Positions 8,853 to 17,001 of a DNA stretch of 44,158 bases are shown here, in pieces (positions within the stretch are counted from its first letter, which is position 1; each line of letters begins with the position of its first letter). Below the pieces are notes generated by a model, which saw nothing but the letters and a program-made list of their open reading frames with translations, had not been told where the DNA came from and did no database searches. The position numbers were made by a program, and so were the translations under genes. The DNA is from Acetobacteraceae bacterium (lineage in GTDB: Bacteria; Pseudomonadota; Alphaproteobacteria; Acetobacterales; Acetobacteraceae), in NCBI GenBank assembly GCA_025452005.1, contig JANWJK010000147.1:1-44158 (forward strand). Reading direction: 5' to 3'.

Positions 8853-9950
8853 ATGTTGCGAAAGCCTAAGCTGGTGCGGATTGCACCGATCAGGGGGGCG
8901 CCCCATACTTGGCGACGCTGTCTTCAAACAGGGTGGGCGTCAGCGGTGCAAGCAGTATTCGTGATTACCGGCGTCTGCCAGCCAGGCAATCCGTTGAACC
9001 TTGATCTCGCGCGCTTTCTGAAGAGCGACGAGCACCAGCAAATTCTCTGGATCGATTTCAAGGATCCACATGACCTTGACGCGGCCGTTGCACAGACCGA
9101 CGCAGCGCTTCCCGGAACCCGGCTTTGCGCCGCTCCAAATGCGGTTTGGGGTGGCGCGTCAATCGTCAGTTCGATGCTCGCCGCCGTTGCATATTGTGCG
9201 AAAAACCTGACGGATTGGACAAACATTGTGTTCTGCGCGATGCAGGACGTGCCTCTGGTTTCGCGGACTACCTTGCTTCCGCTACTCTCCGGGATCGCCC
9301 AGGCTCACGACTACGTGGGATCCAAATGGAACCGCAATGCGTCGGACCTCGTTGACCGGCTACAGAACCCGCCTCTCAACAGCGACTTTTTGGCCGAACG
9401 GATATATGAACGCTTCATCATCAGAGGAGACACCGTAATTCGGCGTGAGGTTGCGCTTGCTGAGCAGTTTCCGTCGTCGAGTATCAATTCTCTAAGGTTA
9501 TGCAACGATCTTTTCGAGAGATATCTGCCCGCCGTAGCGGAAAACGTGGCGCACCGGCAGCTTTCTATTCATCGAATGACACCCGGCCGTGCAGCGGAGC
9601 GGTTCGCGTTCTTCTCAAGGTTCGGTCTCTATGCTGGTCGGCAGTGGTGTGTCTTGAGCCGACGCTTTTGTGAACTCTTGCTGAGTGACTATGTTGACGA
9701 CATATTCCGTGACTGGTTCAGCGACATTCTTATCCCCGACGAGTGCTTCTTTCAGACGATCGCGAGCCACTACACCAAACAGGATAAGATCCTCTCTTAT
9801 TGGAAGAGTCTGTATTTTAACGACGCTCAGAACTACATGATTTGGCCGACGCAGGTGCTTGAAGTGGCCGCTAAACGCGCTCCGCATGAGCTATTCGCAC
9901 GAAAAAGCGCGGCATCAGCGGACTTCGCTGCAATCCACGAGCGCACCTGA
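8853..9950 (+). CDS. Core-2/I-branching-like (GT14) glycosyltransferase
   Basis: 365 residues. The family signature is clear: WGGASIVSSMLAAVAYC (residues 99-115), then FCAMQDVPLVSRTTL (128-142), the equivalent of the GxDxPL block, and later QWCVLSRRFCELLL with IPDECFFQT, which contains the Asp-Glu pair of the active site. Bacterial members add branching sugars to surface glycans using a nucleotide sugar, without needing a metal ion. The start is uncertain: there is no clear ribosome site before ATG 8853, and the conserved part begins only at VFVITGVCQ (residue 35; an in-frame GTG lies at 8946). It sits 114 bp after the methyltransferase. Confidence 0.8.
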   Translation: MLRKPKLVRIAPIRGAPHTWRRCLQTGWASAVQAVFVITGVCQPGNPLNLDLARFLKSDEHQQILWIDFKDPHDLDAAVAQTDAALPGTRLCAAPNAVWGGASIVSSMLAAVAYCAKNLTDWTNIVFCAMQDVPLVSRTTLLPLLSGIAQAHDYVGSKWNRNASDLVDRLQNPPLNSDFLAERIYERFIIRGDTVIRREVALAEQFPSSSINSLRLCNDLFERYLPAVAENVAHRQLSIHRMTPGRAAERFAFFSRFGLYAGRQWCVLSRRFCELLLSDYVDDIFRDWFSDILIPDECFFQTIASHYTKQDKILSYWKSLYFNDAQNYMIWPTQVLEVAAKRAPHELFARKSAASADFAAIHERT

Positions 9951-10285
9951 TCTGCCACATTGAGCACCAACAGCGGGCGGATCGTGGTGGCCGCGCAAGA
10001 GCGTTCATCTCGACCGAAGCCCAAGATCGCCAGCCGAAGCGTCTCGAGCTTGAAGATGACCTCGATCTCCAACGCTGACGGGTCCGGCCAATAGAGCCAG
10101 ACGAAGCTCAACCGCGCTGCTCGGCCAGCGCGCATCCCGCCGATATATTCCCGATATGCTATCGTGAAAATATCGTGTAATCCGACTGACGGGATGCAAT
10201 CGCAACAAGCCGAGAGCGACCGGTCATCAGTCGTCAGAAATACATAATCCCATTGAGGGTTATCATAGCTTTGCACTGCATTCAC
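9833..10285 (-). pseudogene. Possible glycosyltransferase remnant (uncertain)
   Basis: An open frame from a GTG at 10285. The first 55 codons read like protein (AVQSYDNPQWDYVFLTTDD and CIPSVGLHDIFTIAYREY), in the style of the N-terminal strand of a nucleotide-sugar transferase. The remainder has no family character and runs into the 3' end of the GT14 gene on the other strand. An in-frame stop lies only a few codons upstream. I read it as a possible broken gene copy; a chance open frame is equally possible. Confidence 0.25.
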
Positions 10286-10432
10286 GATTGCTTGCGCGCG
10301 TGATCAAAACCGACGGACATATATTCGTACTATCGCACAAATCTGTGAGGCAGACCATTTTCACCTTGGCTTCGAATTTCCTGTTTTGCTACGCAGCAAA
10401 GGGGCCAGCGAAGCGAAAAAGGGGAACGCAAC
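9951..10432. promoter_or_regulatory. 482-base gap before the RTX gene, with a hairpin next to the ribosome site
   Basis: The 3' part (10260-10400) is visibly more AT-rich than the surroundings and probably carries the promoter of the RTX-like gene. A perfect 6-bp inverted repeat, TTTGCT/AGCAAA with a 4-base loop, lies at 10385-10400, about 20 bases before the GGGGAA ribosome site. It could act as a leader hairpin or operator. Apart from the possible gene remnant on the minus strand I see nothing else. Confidence 0.4.
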
Positions 10433-11653
10433 ATGTTTGCGGCGACCGTGCCCGGTGCAGGCGGGACCACTGTCACATTATCCTTCACTCAGCAGAATAT
10501 CGGGCTGGCGCAATCGGTCGCCACGTCAATCAGCAATCAAGTGCAGGCGGGCACCCTGTTCCCGGTGGATTATGTGGGAGCGCCGCTACCGTCGCCCGGA
10601 CCAGGCCAGAACCTGGAGGTCGTCATCAAGTCGGATGGACCTGTGCTCCTGTCGAAGGACGCGACGGCGGTGGTCGACACGGCAGCCAACTCGGTCGTGT
10701 TCGGCGGCGGCGGCGCCAACCAGCAAGTGCTGTCGAACTCTACGAACTTCCAGTTCTTTACCAATAAGGGCTCCGGCACCATCGTCACCGGCGATGGCAA
10801 AAACCAGATCGTCGAGACTGGGAGCACCAAGCAGTCGTGGAACATCAGCCTGGGCGGCGCTGACGATCTCGTTGTGATCAACGGCGGCACCAACACTGTG
10901 TCGGCTGGTTCGGGCTCGAATACCATCCAGATTGCGGGTGGCGACAATATCATCAACTCCACCGGCAAGGACTACATACAGGCGCTTGCCGGCTCTGACA
11001 CGATAATCTCGGGTACCGGCTCCGTCCCGTACATCGTCGCGGGAAAAGCCGATATCGACTATATCGGCGGACAGTCAGCGGCGACGCTCCTGGGAGGACA
11101 AGGGTCAGACACCGTTTTCGCGTCAGCGGGCGGATACTTCAAGGGCGGCACCGGCGGGCATAACGACATCCAGAACAACAGCGGCTTTGTTGGTGGCGCA
11201 CCCGTCACCATCGTGGGCGGTGGCAATGGCGACCAGTTGTTCGCAAGCGGCAGTTCGTTCGCAGACCTCATTGCTGGGAGCGGCAACGAGACACTGAACG
11301 CCGCACTTAGTACCGCCAACGATCTGCTCCATGCTGGCTCCGGCAAGGATCAGCTGACAGCTGGGCTCGGCAATGACACGTTGTTCGCCGGATCAGGCAA
11401 GGCCACGATGACGGGAGGACCGGGATCGGACACGTTCGTGTTCCAGAAGGGCCTCGCAGGCACAGTGACGATCCTCGATTTCTCCGGCTCAGAGGGCGAC
11501 ACGGTGAACCTCGAAGGCTACGGCGCGAACGACGCACAAAAGGCGCTCAAAAACGCTGCAGTCACAGGGGCCGGAACAACGCTGACGCTGAGCGACAGCA
11601 CGAAGATCACCTTTGTCGGTGTCACCGATCTGACCAAGTCAAACTTCTCCTGA
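10433..11653 (+). CDS. RTX-like glycine-rich repeat protein, probably type I secreted
   Basis: 406 residues, with a GGGGAA ribosome site at good spacing. There is no N-terminal signal peptide. The body is built of Gly/Asp/Asn-rich units such as GGQGSDTVF, GSGNETL, GLGNDTLFAGSGKATM and GGPGSDTFVF, typical of Ca2+-binding haemolysin-type beta-rolls, although many copies are degenerate GGG-N/GSGS forms. The end (TVTILDFSGSEGDTVNL ... LTKSNFS) matches the C-terminal secretion-signal region of type I secreted RTX proteins. It is very poor in Lys/Arg and rich in Thr/Ser/Asn, as surface proteins often are. It is embedded between glycosyltransferase genes, so it may be an adhesin or matrix protein decorated by them (inference). 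No T1SS transporter is in the window. Confidence 0.8.
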   Translation: MFAATVPGAGGTTVTLSFTQQNIGLAQSVATSISNQVQAGTLFPVDYVGAPLPSPGPGQNLEVVIKSDGPVLLSKDATAVVDTAANSVVFGGGGANQQVLSNSTNFQFFTNKGSGTIVTGDGKNQIVETGSTKQSWNISLGGADDLVVINGGTNTVSAGSGSNTIQIAGGDNIINSTGKDYIQALAGSDTIISGTGSVPYIVAGKADIDYIGGQSAATLLGGQGSDTVFASAGGYFKGGTGGHNDIQNNSGFVGGAPVTIVGGGNGDQLFASGSSFADLIAGSGNETLNAALSTANDLLHAGSGKDQLTAGLGNDTLFAGSGKATMTGGPGSDTFVFQKGLAGTVTILDFSGSEGDTVNLEGYGANDAQKALKNAAVTGAGTTLTLSDSTKITFVGVTDLTKSNFS

Positions 11654-11697
11654 CCTGAAGTGGCGAGACGTTGACGCCTGATGCCTGCGGGACCGGG

Positions 11698-14532
11698 ATG
11701 CTTGTCCCGGTCCAGTCTGGCACGCGTTGCTTTGGCCGTGCCGATCCGGTCCGTCATTCCAGAGTAACGGGGTGGTTTATCGCGGAGCGTGAGCAACCCG
11801 TGATTGCTGCGCTCGTCGACGGCGAGCCGGCCGGTACCGCGGTCATCTCCGGATCCCCGGTCGACGCGGCTCCGGAGGGCGCGCGTGGCTTCGCCTTTCC
11901 GATCCCGCGGCGCTACCAGGACGGACGATCCCACATTCTCGTGCTGGCACTCGATAATGCGAGTCCGATCGACTTTCTCGCCGCCAACGGAACGACAATG
12001 CGGCATCTTCGGTTTCGCTTCGCCTCGCCCGACCGAGCGACGAGCGGCGCCGCGGACGACGACATTGCACCGGGCGCCGAAGAGCCTGGGCCGCCTTTCA
12101 CCGGTCGCGCCGATCCGTTCGCCGGCACAATGGTCACCGGATGGGCGGCGTCAATAGCGGACCCGGAAATCCCGGTGCGCCTTTCCATCGTCATCGACCG
12201 TCAGCCTGCGGGCAGCGTGCTCTGTGATCGGCCGAGCTCGACCGCTCGCGCCTTGGGGCTGCCCGGCGAGACAGGCGGCTTCACCTATGCGATCCCCGAG
12301 CGCTTTCTTGATGGGACCACACATTCGCTGTCGATCCTGTTCAGCGACGGTTCGTCGCTGAACTTCGACGACGGCGGGGCCGGACCGCTCCACTTCACAG
12401 CCGAGCCGGCGTCCACCATTGAAGGTGACGTCGATGGGTTGGCCGGTGACACTCTGAGAGGCTGGGCCGTCCGCAGGCACCGCGCGTCCGGAGCTATCGC
12501 CGGTGCGCTTTCGATTCAGGTTCTCTGCAACGGTGTCATGGTAGGCGAGGTGGTCGCCGACCAGCCTCGCGTGGACGTCAGCGGGGAGTTGCGCTGCGAC
12601 CCGCATATCGGTTTCCAGGTGCGGCTTCCGAACGAATGCCGCAACGGGCAGGAGTTCGCGTTCTCGTTCAGGGTGCTGCCGGAAGGTCGGGATCTGCCCG
12701 GGAGTCCTCTGGCTGTTCGTTATCACCAGGTGGATGCCGATCGCGAACTGCGCGCGCTGGCGGCTACGCTGGATGAGCTTTGCACCAGCGCCTTCAAATT
12801 ACAGCAACAGATCAGGGAGCTGCTGCCCGCGACGAATGCGACGGTTGCGAACTACGACGCCTGGGCGAGGCGTTATCAGGCACAGCTGCGATCCCGGATG
12901 GCAGCGGCCGAAGCATTGCCGAACGAGATTCCGCTCGTGTCGGTTATCATGCCGGTCTATCGGCCAAATCTCGCGCATCTGACGGCCGCTATCGAATCGG
13001 TCCGCAGACAGACCTACGGCAACTGGGAACTCATCATCGTCGATGACGGCAGCAATTCACCGGCGGTCGCCGGGTGCGTGAGGAACTATGCGGCCGAGGA
13101 CGAGCGGATTACCTGCCTGTTCAACCGGAAGAACCGCGGCATCTCTGCCGCCACCAACGCCGCATTGCGCAAGGCGAAGGGCGCCTACGTCGCACTCTTC
13201 GACCACGACGACCTGTTGGTCGAGGCGGCACTCGAGGCCATGGTACGCGAGGTGCTGCGCACCGGCGCCAGGCTGCTCTACTCGGACGAGGACGAGGTGG
13301 ACGAGTTCGGTGTGTTCAGCGAACCGAATCTCAAACCGGACTGGAACTACCGACTGCTGCTCAGCGTGAACTATGTCCGCCACCTCGTCATGGTCGATCG
13401 CAGCCTTCTGCGCCGGGTCGGGCAGTTGCGGTTGGAATACGACGGCGCCCGGGACCATGATCTGCTGTTGCGACTTTCGGAGAGGTGTTCGCCAGGCCAG
13501 ATCCTGCACGTGCCGGAGATCCTTTATCACGGACGCAAGAACACCGGTTCGACCGCGGACTTCGGTGAAGCAAAGCCCTATGCCACAGCGGCTGGATGTC
13601 GCGCCATCGCGGACCACCTTGCGCGACGAGGCTTCTCCGACTGCCAGGTCACATCGCTCGGTGGAACGACGAACTACGCCGTCTCGTGGGGATTGCGCAT
13701 CCAGCCAAGCGTCTCGGTGATCGTGCCGTTCAGGGACCAGGTGGCAATGACACGACGGTGCCTCGATGCGCTGCTGTCGTGTACCGACTGGAAGGACTGG
13801 ACGGTCATTCTGGTCGACAACGGCTCGGTAACCAAGGAGGCGGTCGCGTTCTGCCACGAAGCCGCGGCAAATCCCCACGTCGTGGTCCATCGCATCGACG
13901 AGCCGTTCAATTTCGCCCGGCTCAACAATCTCGCCAGCCGCGTTCGCCCTGCCGACTTCCACCTGTTTCTTAACAACGACGTGATCATCGCTCAGCCCGA
14001 CTGGCTGCGGGTCATGATCGACGAGGCACTGGCGGATCCGGCTGTCGCCATCGTGGGTGCCAAGCTCGTCTATCCGAACGGGACCGTACAGCATGGCGGC
14101 GTAGTACTCGGCGTGGGTAGTGTCGCCGATCACGCGTTCAAGGGGATACCTGCCGCCAATCCCGGCTACATGTCGCGTGCCCGTTGTGCGCAGCAGTATT
14201 CCGCGGTGACAGCAGCATGCATGTTGTGTCGGGCCGACGCCTTTGTCGAGGTGGGCGGTTTCGATGAGCACGAGCTCGCGGTCGCATTCAACGACGTGGA
14301 CCTGTGCCTGAAGGTTGGCAGCCGCGGCTGGAAGGTCATCTGGACCCCCGCGGTCGTGGCCGAGCACCACGAGTCATTGTCGCGTGGCGACGACATGGCG
14401 CCCGGCAAGGCGGCGCGATTTTTCCGCGAGAGCCACGTGATGTTTCAGCGCTGGCATCACCTGCTCGATGCAGATCCATTTTATAACCGGCATTTCTCGC
14501 GGGAGCGCGGGGTGTTCTTCGATCTGCGGTGA
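11698..14532 (+). CDS. Double GT2 glycosyltransferase with three N-terminal beta-type repeats
   Basis: About 944 residues from ATG 11698; an in-frame TTG at 11671 is an alternative start. The N-terminal third holds three domains of about 100 residues (near 13-95, 136-225, 241-335), each following GRADP/G-D-V ... V-x-GW(A/F) ... GF-x-(I/L)P-x-(R)-x2-(D/N)G. A short helical linker leads to the first GT2 domain (VSVIMPVY near 414, IIVDDGS near 447, DHDDLL near 502) and a second GT2 domain (VSVIVPFRDQ near 672, LNNDV near 759, NDVDLCLKV further on). Tandem GT2 enzymes of this sort extend polysaccharide or O-antigen chains, here probably with alternating specificity. No membrane segment is visible. 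The three repeats may bind the growing glycan (inference). Confidence 0.85.
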   Translation: MLVPVQSGTRCFGRADPVRHSRVTGWFIAEREQPVIAALVDGEPAGTAVISGSPVDAAPEGARGFAFPIPRRYQDGRSHILVLALDNASPIDFLAANGTTMRHLRFRFASPDRATSGAADDDIAPGAEEPGPPFTGRADPFAGTMVTGWAASIADPEIPVRLSIVIDRQPAGSVLCDRPSSTARALGLPGETGGFTYAIPERFLDGTTHSLSILFSDGSSLNFDDGGAGPLHFTAEPASTIEGDVDGLAGDTLRGWAVRRHRASGAIAGALSIQVLCNGVMVGEVVADQPRVDVSGELRCDPHIGFQVRLPNECRNGQEFAFSFRVLPEGRDLPGSPLAVRYHQVDADRELRALAATLDELCTSAFKLQQQIRELLPATNATVANYDAWARRYQAQLRSRMAAAEALPNEIPLVSVIMPVYRPNLAHLTAAIESVRRQTYGNWELIIVDDGSNSPAVAGCVRNYAAEDERITCLFNRKNRGISAATNAALRKAKGAYVALFDHDDLLVEAALEAMVREVLRTGARLLYSDEDEVDEFGVFSEPNLKPDWNYRLLLSVNYVRHLVMVDRSLLRRVGQLRLEYDGARDHDLLLRLSERCSPGQILHVPEILYHGRKNTGSTADFGEAKPYATAAGCRAIADHLARRGFSDCQVTSLGGTTNYAVSWGLRIQPSVSVIVPFRDQVAMTRRCLDALLSCTDWKDWTVILVDNGSVTKEAVAFCHEAAANPHVVVHRIDEPFNFARLNNLASRVRPADFHLFLNNDVIIAQPDWLRVMIDEALADPAVAIVGAKLVYPNGTVQHGGVVLGVGSVADHAFKGIPAANPGYMSRARCAQQYSAVTAACMLCRADAFVEVGGFDEHELAVAFNDVDLCLKVGSRGWKVIWTPAVVAEHHESLSRGDDMAPGKAARFFRESHVMFQRWHHLLDADPFYNRHFSRERGVFFDLR

Positions 14533-14580
14533 ACGAGGGCCATGCCAGGGTCCTTGTTTCAGTGCTCGCCGTCGACGATG

Positions 14581-14690
14581 TCAGCGGTTTGGCTCCGGCC
14601 AGACTTGACCCGCAAGAAGGGGGTTCGCCGTTCCCGAATCCACGTCCGGCAGCAGCTCGGGCGGCAGATCGAGATGCACGCGTATCTGCT
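14581..14690 (-). pseudogene. Remnant of a RES-domain toxin
   Basis: Directly after the antitoxin stop, in another frame of the same strand, the sequence encodes QIRVHLDLPPELLPD (14644-14690). It closely resembles the LEVxVHLDLPxxLLPD segment of RES toxins, which degrade NAD+. The N-terminal part (Arg, WHS/Tyr segments) and the C-terminal part (WLxSxxSAxLxVPS) are both absent. I read this as the remains of a deleted toxin. The match is short, so confidence is moderate. Confidence 0.45.
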
Positions 14691-15121
14691 CAGGCGGCGA
14701 TCCCGTGGTCGATACGTCCAAGCAGGGCCGTGACCTCACGGGCCCCCTCGTCGGTGTCGAGGAGAAGGAGTGGGCATTCGCCACCCAAAGCTCGTGTTGG
14801 CCGGCGCAGCCAAGCGCCGGCCTTCTCCTGATTGCCAAACGTCTTTTCGGCCGCCGCCAACACGCGTGCCACGCGGATGAGCCGATCCGACTGCTCGGGT
14901 GTCAAGTTGCCGATTCTGCGCCGGTTCGCCAGCGTCTTTCGCGGCAAGACAATCTGGTCCAGTTCCGCAATGGTCAGCCGTCTGCTGTCGAGAACGAACT
15001 GCACGGCACCGACGGGCAGACCGCGACGGATCAGCTTGACCATGTCCATGCCGGGTCCTACGGCGCCGCCGATGATGGCCGCACCACCCACTAGGTCGAG
15101 AGCACTCGCTGGCGCGGTCAT
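14690..15121 (-). CDS. Xre/MbcA/ParS-type (DUF2384) antitoxin
   Basis: 143 residues from ATG 15121, which has a TGAGG ribosome site; an upstream ATG at 15160 is possible. The middle (about 30-75) fits a compact helical Xre-like DNA-binding region, including LTIAELDQIVLPRKTLANR. The C-terminal domain (LTPEQSDRLIRVARVLAAAE ... AWLRRPTRALGG ... LLDTDEGAREV ... LGRIDHGIAA) is the classic toxin-binding DUF2384 domain. Such antitoxins neutralise RES toxins encoded immediately downstream and autoregulate the operon. Here the downstream toxin is destroyed, leaving an orphan antitoxin that may still bind DNA or protect against a related toxin. Confidence 0.8.
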   Translation of the reverse strand: MTAPASALDLVGGAAIIGGAVGPGMDMVKLIRRGLPVGAVQFVLDSRRLTIAELDQIVLPRKTLANRRRIGNLTPEQSDRLIRVARVLAAAEKTFGNQEKAGAWLRRPTRALGGECPLLLLDTDEGAREVTALLGRIDHGIAA

Positions 15122-15171
15122 CGGATCCTCAGCGGCTATATGCGCGCTGCAAATTGGCATTCCGCCACCCG

Positions 15172-15315
15172 AGGCAAGGACCGGCGTGGCCGGTTTAGGT
15201 GAAACATCAAGTAGCCGCTCGTTCGCGCTTTGTCTTCGCGAGGGTGCTCGTGGAAACGCCGCGCCATGAAGCCACGATAGCGCGTCCGATAGAACTGCTC
15301 GATCCCCTCAGATCG
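15172..15315 (-). mobile_element. Fragment of an IS transposase (ISNCY/integrase-like), degraded
   Basis: One minus-strand frame encodes IEQFYRTRYRGFMARRFHEH followed by PREDKARTSGY and RPRRSLP. This resembles the YxxxYxxFNVRHFHEKLxEEHGIxLSYTW and RRPRRPLPGM segments of ISNCY-type transposases, apparently with the stretch between them lost. No start, DDE core or terminal inverted repeats remain. It neighbours the truncated toxin and marks past rearrangement. Confidence 0.4.
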
Positions 15316-15420
15316 GTTCACCGGCACCCGACGCCGAGCAACCCGGCCGCCACCCACGCCACGGCTCGTGCTTTGCCTCCGCCGCGGCTATGCTGACCTC
15401 GATCTTTGGACAGTGGAACC

Positions 15421-17001
15421 ATGAGCGACACAAGATCAGAGCCATCCAAGGTGCAGGTTATCGGCGCCCCCCCGCGACGGCAGGCCCCGCCGCCCGGGCC
15501 GTGCGCCATGGTGATCTTCGGCGCCAGCGGCGACCTCACACGGCGCCTGCTGGTGCCCGCGCTGTACAACCTGGCGCGCACCGGGCTCATCCCCGACCAC
15601 TTCGCCATCATCGGCGTCGACATCACCGAGCGCAGCGCCGAGGATTGGCGCAACAGCCTGCACGAGATGTTGCAGAGCTTCGTCGGCAACCCGAGCAGCG
15701 AGAACCGCATCGACGCAATCGACGATGCGGCGTGGCAGCGTCTCACCGGCGGCGTGTCCTATATGCAGGGCGACTTCGGCGATAGCGGCCTGTTCGAGAA
15801 GCTGAAACAGCACCTGGCCGATGTCGCGCGCGACCGGCAGACCGGGGGCAACTGCCTGTTCTATCTTGCGGTCGCCGACCGGTTCTTCGGCCCCCTCGTC
15901 GAGCAGCTCGGCCGCGCCGGCCTGCTGGACGAGGAGCTACAGGATGGCAAGCCGCAGCGCTGGCGGCGCGTGGTGATCGAGAAACCGTTCGGTCACAGCA
16001 TGGACTCCGCGCATGAACTCAACACGCGCATCCGCCGTGACCTGCACGAGGAACAGATCTATCGGATCGACCACTTCCTCGGCAAGGAGACGGTGCAGAA
16101 CATCATGGCCTTCCGCTTCGCCAACGGGCTGTTCGAGCCGATCTGGAACCGCGACCGGATCGACCATGTGCAGATCACCGTGGCCGAGACGGTCGGCGTC
16201 GAGCACCGCGGCCGGTTCTACGAGGTCACCGGTGCGATGCGCGACATGGTGCCCAACCACGTGTTCCAGCTTCTGGCGATGGTGGCGATGGAACCGCCGG
16301 TGGGGTTCGATGCACGCTCGGTCCGCGATCGCAAGGCCGACGTAATCGCCGCGATGGGCACGCTGAAGCAGGAGGACGCCGTGCGTGGCCAGTACGGTCC
16401 GGGAACGGAGTTGCAGACCGCGGTCCCCGGCTACCGCGCCGAACCGAACGTGGCGGCCGATTCCCACACCGAGACCTTCGTCGCCATGCGGCTCTCGATC
16501 GACAATTGGCGCTGGGCTGGCGTGCCGTTCTACCTGCGCACCGGCAAGCGCATGTCGCGCCGCTATAGCGAGATCGCGATCCGCTTCAAGCACGCACCCT
16601 ATGCGCCGTTCGAAGATACCCATGTCGAGGAATTGCCGCCGAACTGGTTGGTCGTGCGGATCCAACCGGACGAAGGCATTTCATTGCAGTTCGAGGTGAA
16701 GCGACCCGGTCCGGTCGTGGACCTTGCCGCCGTGCACATGGACTTCCGCTATCGCGACTGGTTCCCGCGCGAACCGAATGTCGGCTACGAGACACTGATC
16801 TATGACTGCATGATCGGCGATCAGACGCTGTTCCAGCGCGCCGACATGGTGGAAGAAACCTGGCGCGTCGTGCAGCCGGTGCTGGATGCCTGGGCCGTGA
16901 AGCCGCCGGCGGACCTGCAGAACTATCCCGCCGGCACTGACGGTCCCGAGGCCGCTGACCGGCTGCTGCAACGCGATGGCCGCGCATGGCGGCCGGTATG
17001 A
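15421..17001 (+). CDS. zwf: Glucose-6-phosphate 1-dehydrogenase
   Basis: 526 residues from ATG 15421, slightly longer than the usual 490 owing to a Pro-rich N-terminal extension. The NADP-binding motif FGASGDLTRR lies near residue 33. The substrate-binding EKPFGHS comes next, and the active-site signature RIDHFLGKE spans 215-223 with the catalytic His; FYLRTGKRM is near 371. The enzyme oxidises glucose-6-phosphate to 6-phosphogluconolactone with formation of NADPH, feeding the Entner-Doudoroff or pentose phosphate pathway in the cytoplasm. It is the first gene of a nine-gene unit, and its TGA overlaps the next ATG (ATGA). Its linkage to an importer suggests that the imported compound enters this route, or that NADPH supply is co-regulated (inference). 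Confidence 0.95.
   Translation: MSDTRSEPSKVQVIGAPPRRQAPPPGPCAMVIFGASGDLTRRLLVPALYNLARTGLIPDHFAIIGVDITERSAEDWRNSLHEMLQSFVGNPSSENRIDAIDDAAWQRLTGGVSYMQGDFGDSGLFEKLKQHLADVARDRQTGGNCLFYLAVADRFFGPLVEQLGRAGLLDEELQDGKPQRWRRVVIEKPFGHSMDSAHELNTRIRRDLHEEQIYRIDHFLGKETVQNIMAFRFANGLFEPIWNRDRIDHVQITVAETVGVEHRGRFYEVTGAMRDMVPNHVFQLLAMVAMEPPVGFDARSVRDRKADVIAAMGTLKQEDAVRGQYGPGTELQTAVPGYRAEPNVAADSHTETFVAMRLSIDNWRWAGVPFYLRTGKRMSRRYSEIAIRFKHAPYAPFEDTHVEELPPNWLVVRIQPDEGISLQFEVKRPGPVVDLAAVHMDFRYRDWFPREPNVGYETLIYDCMIGDQTLFQRADMVEETWRVVQPVLDAWAVKPPADLQNYPAGTDGPEAADRLLQRDGRAWRPV

Noticed and set aside
13057-14370. 437-codon frame antisense to the double GT2 gene
   Set aside because: No recognisable domain, and the opposite strand has complete GT2 motifs.
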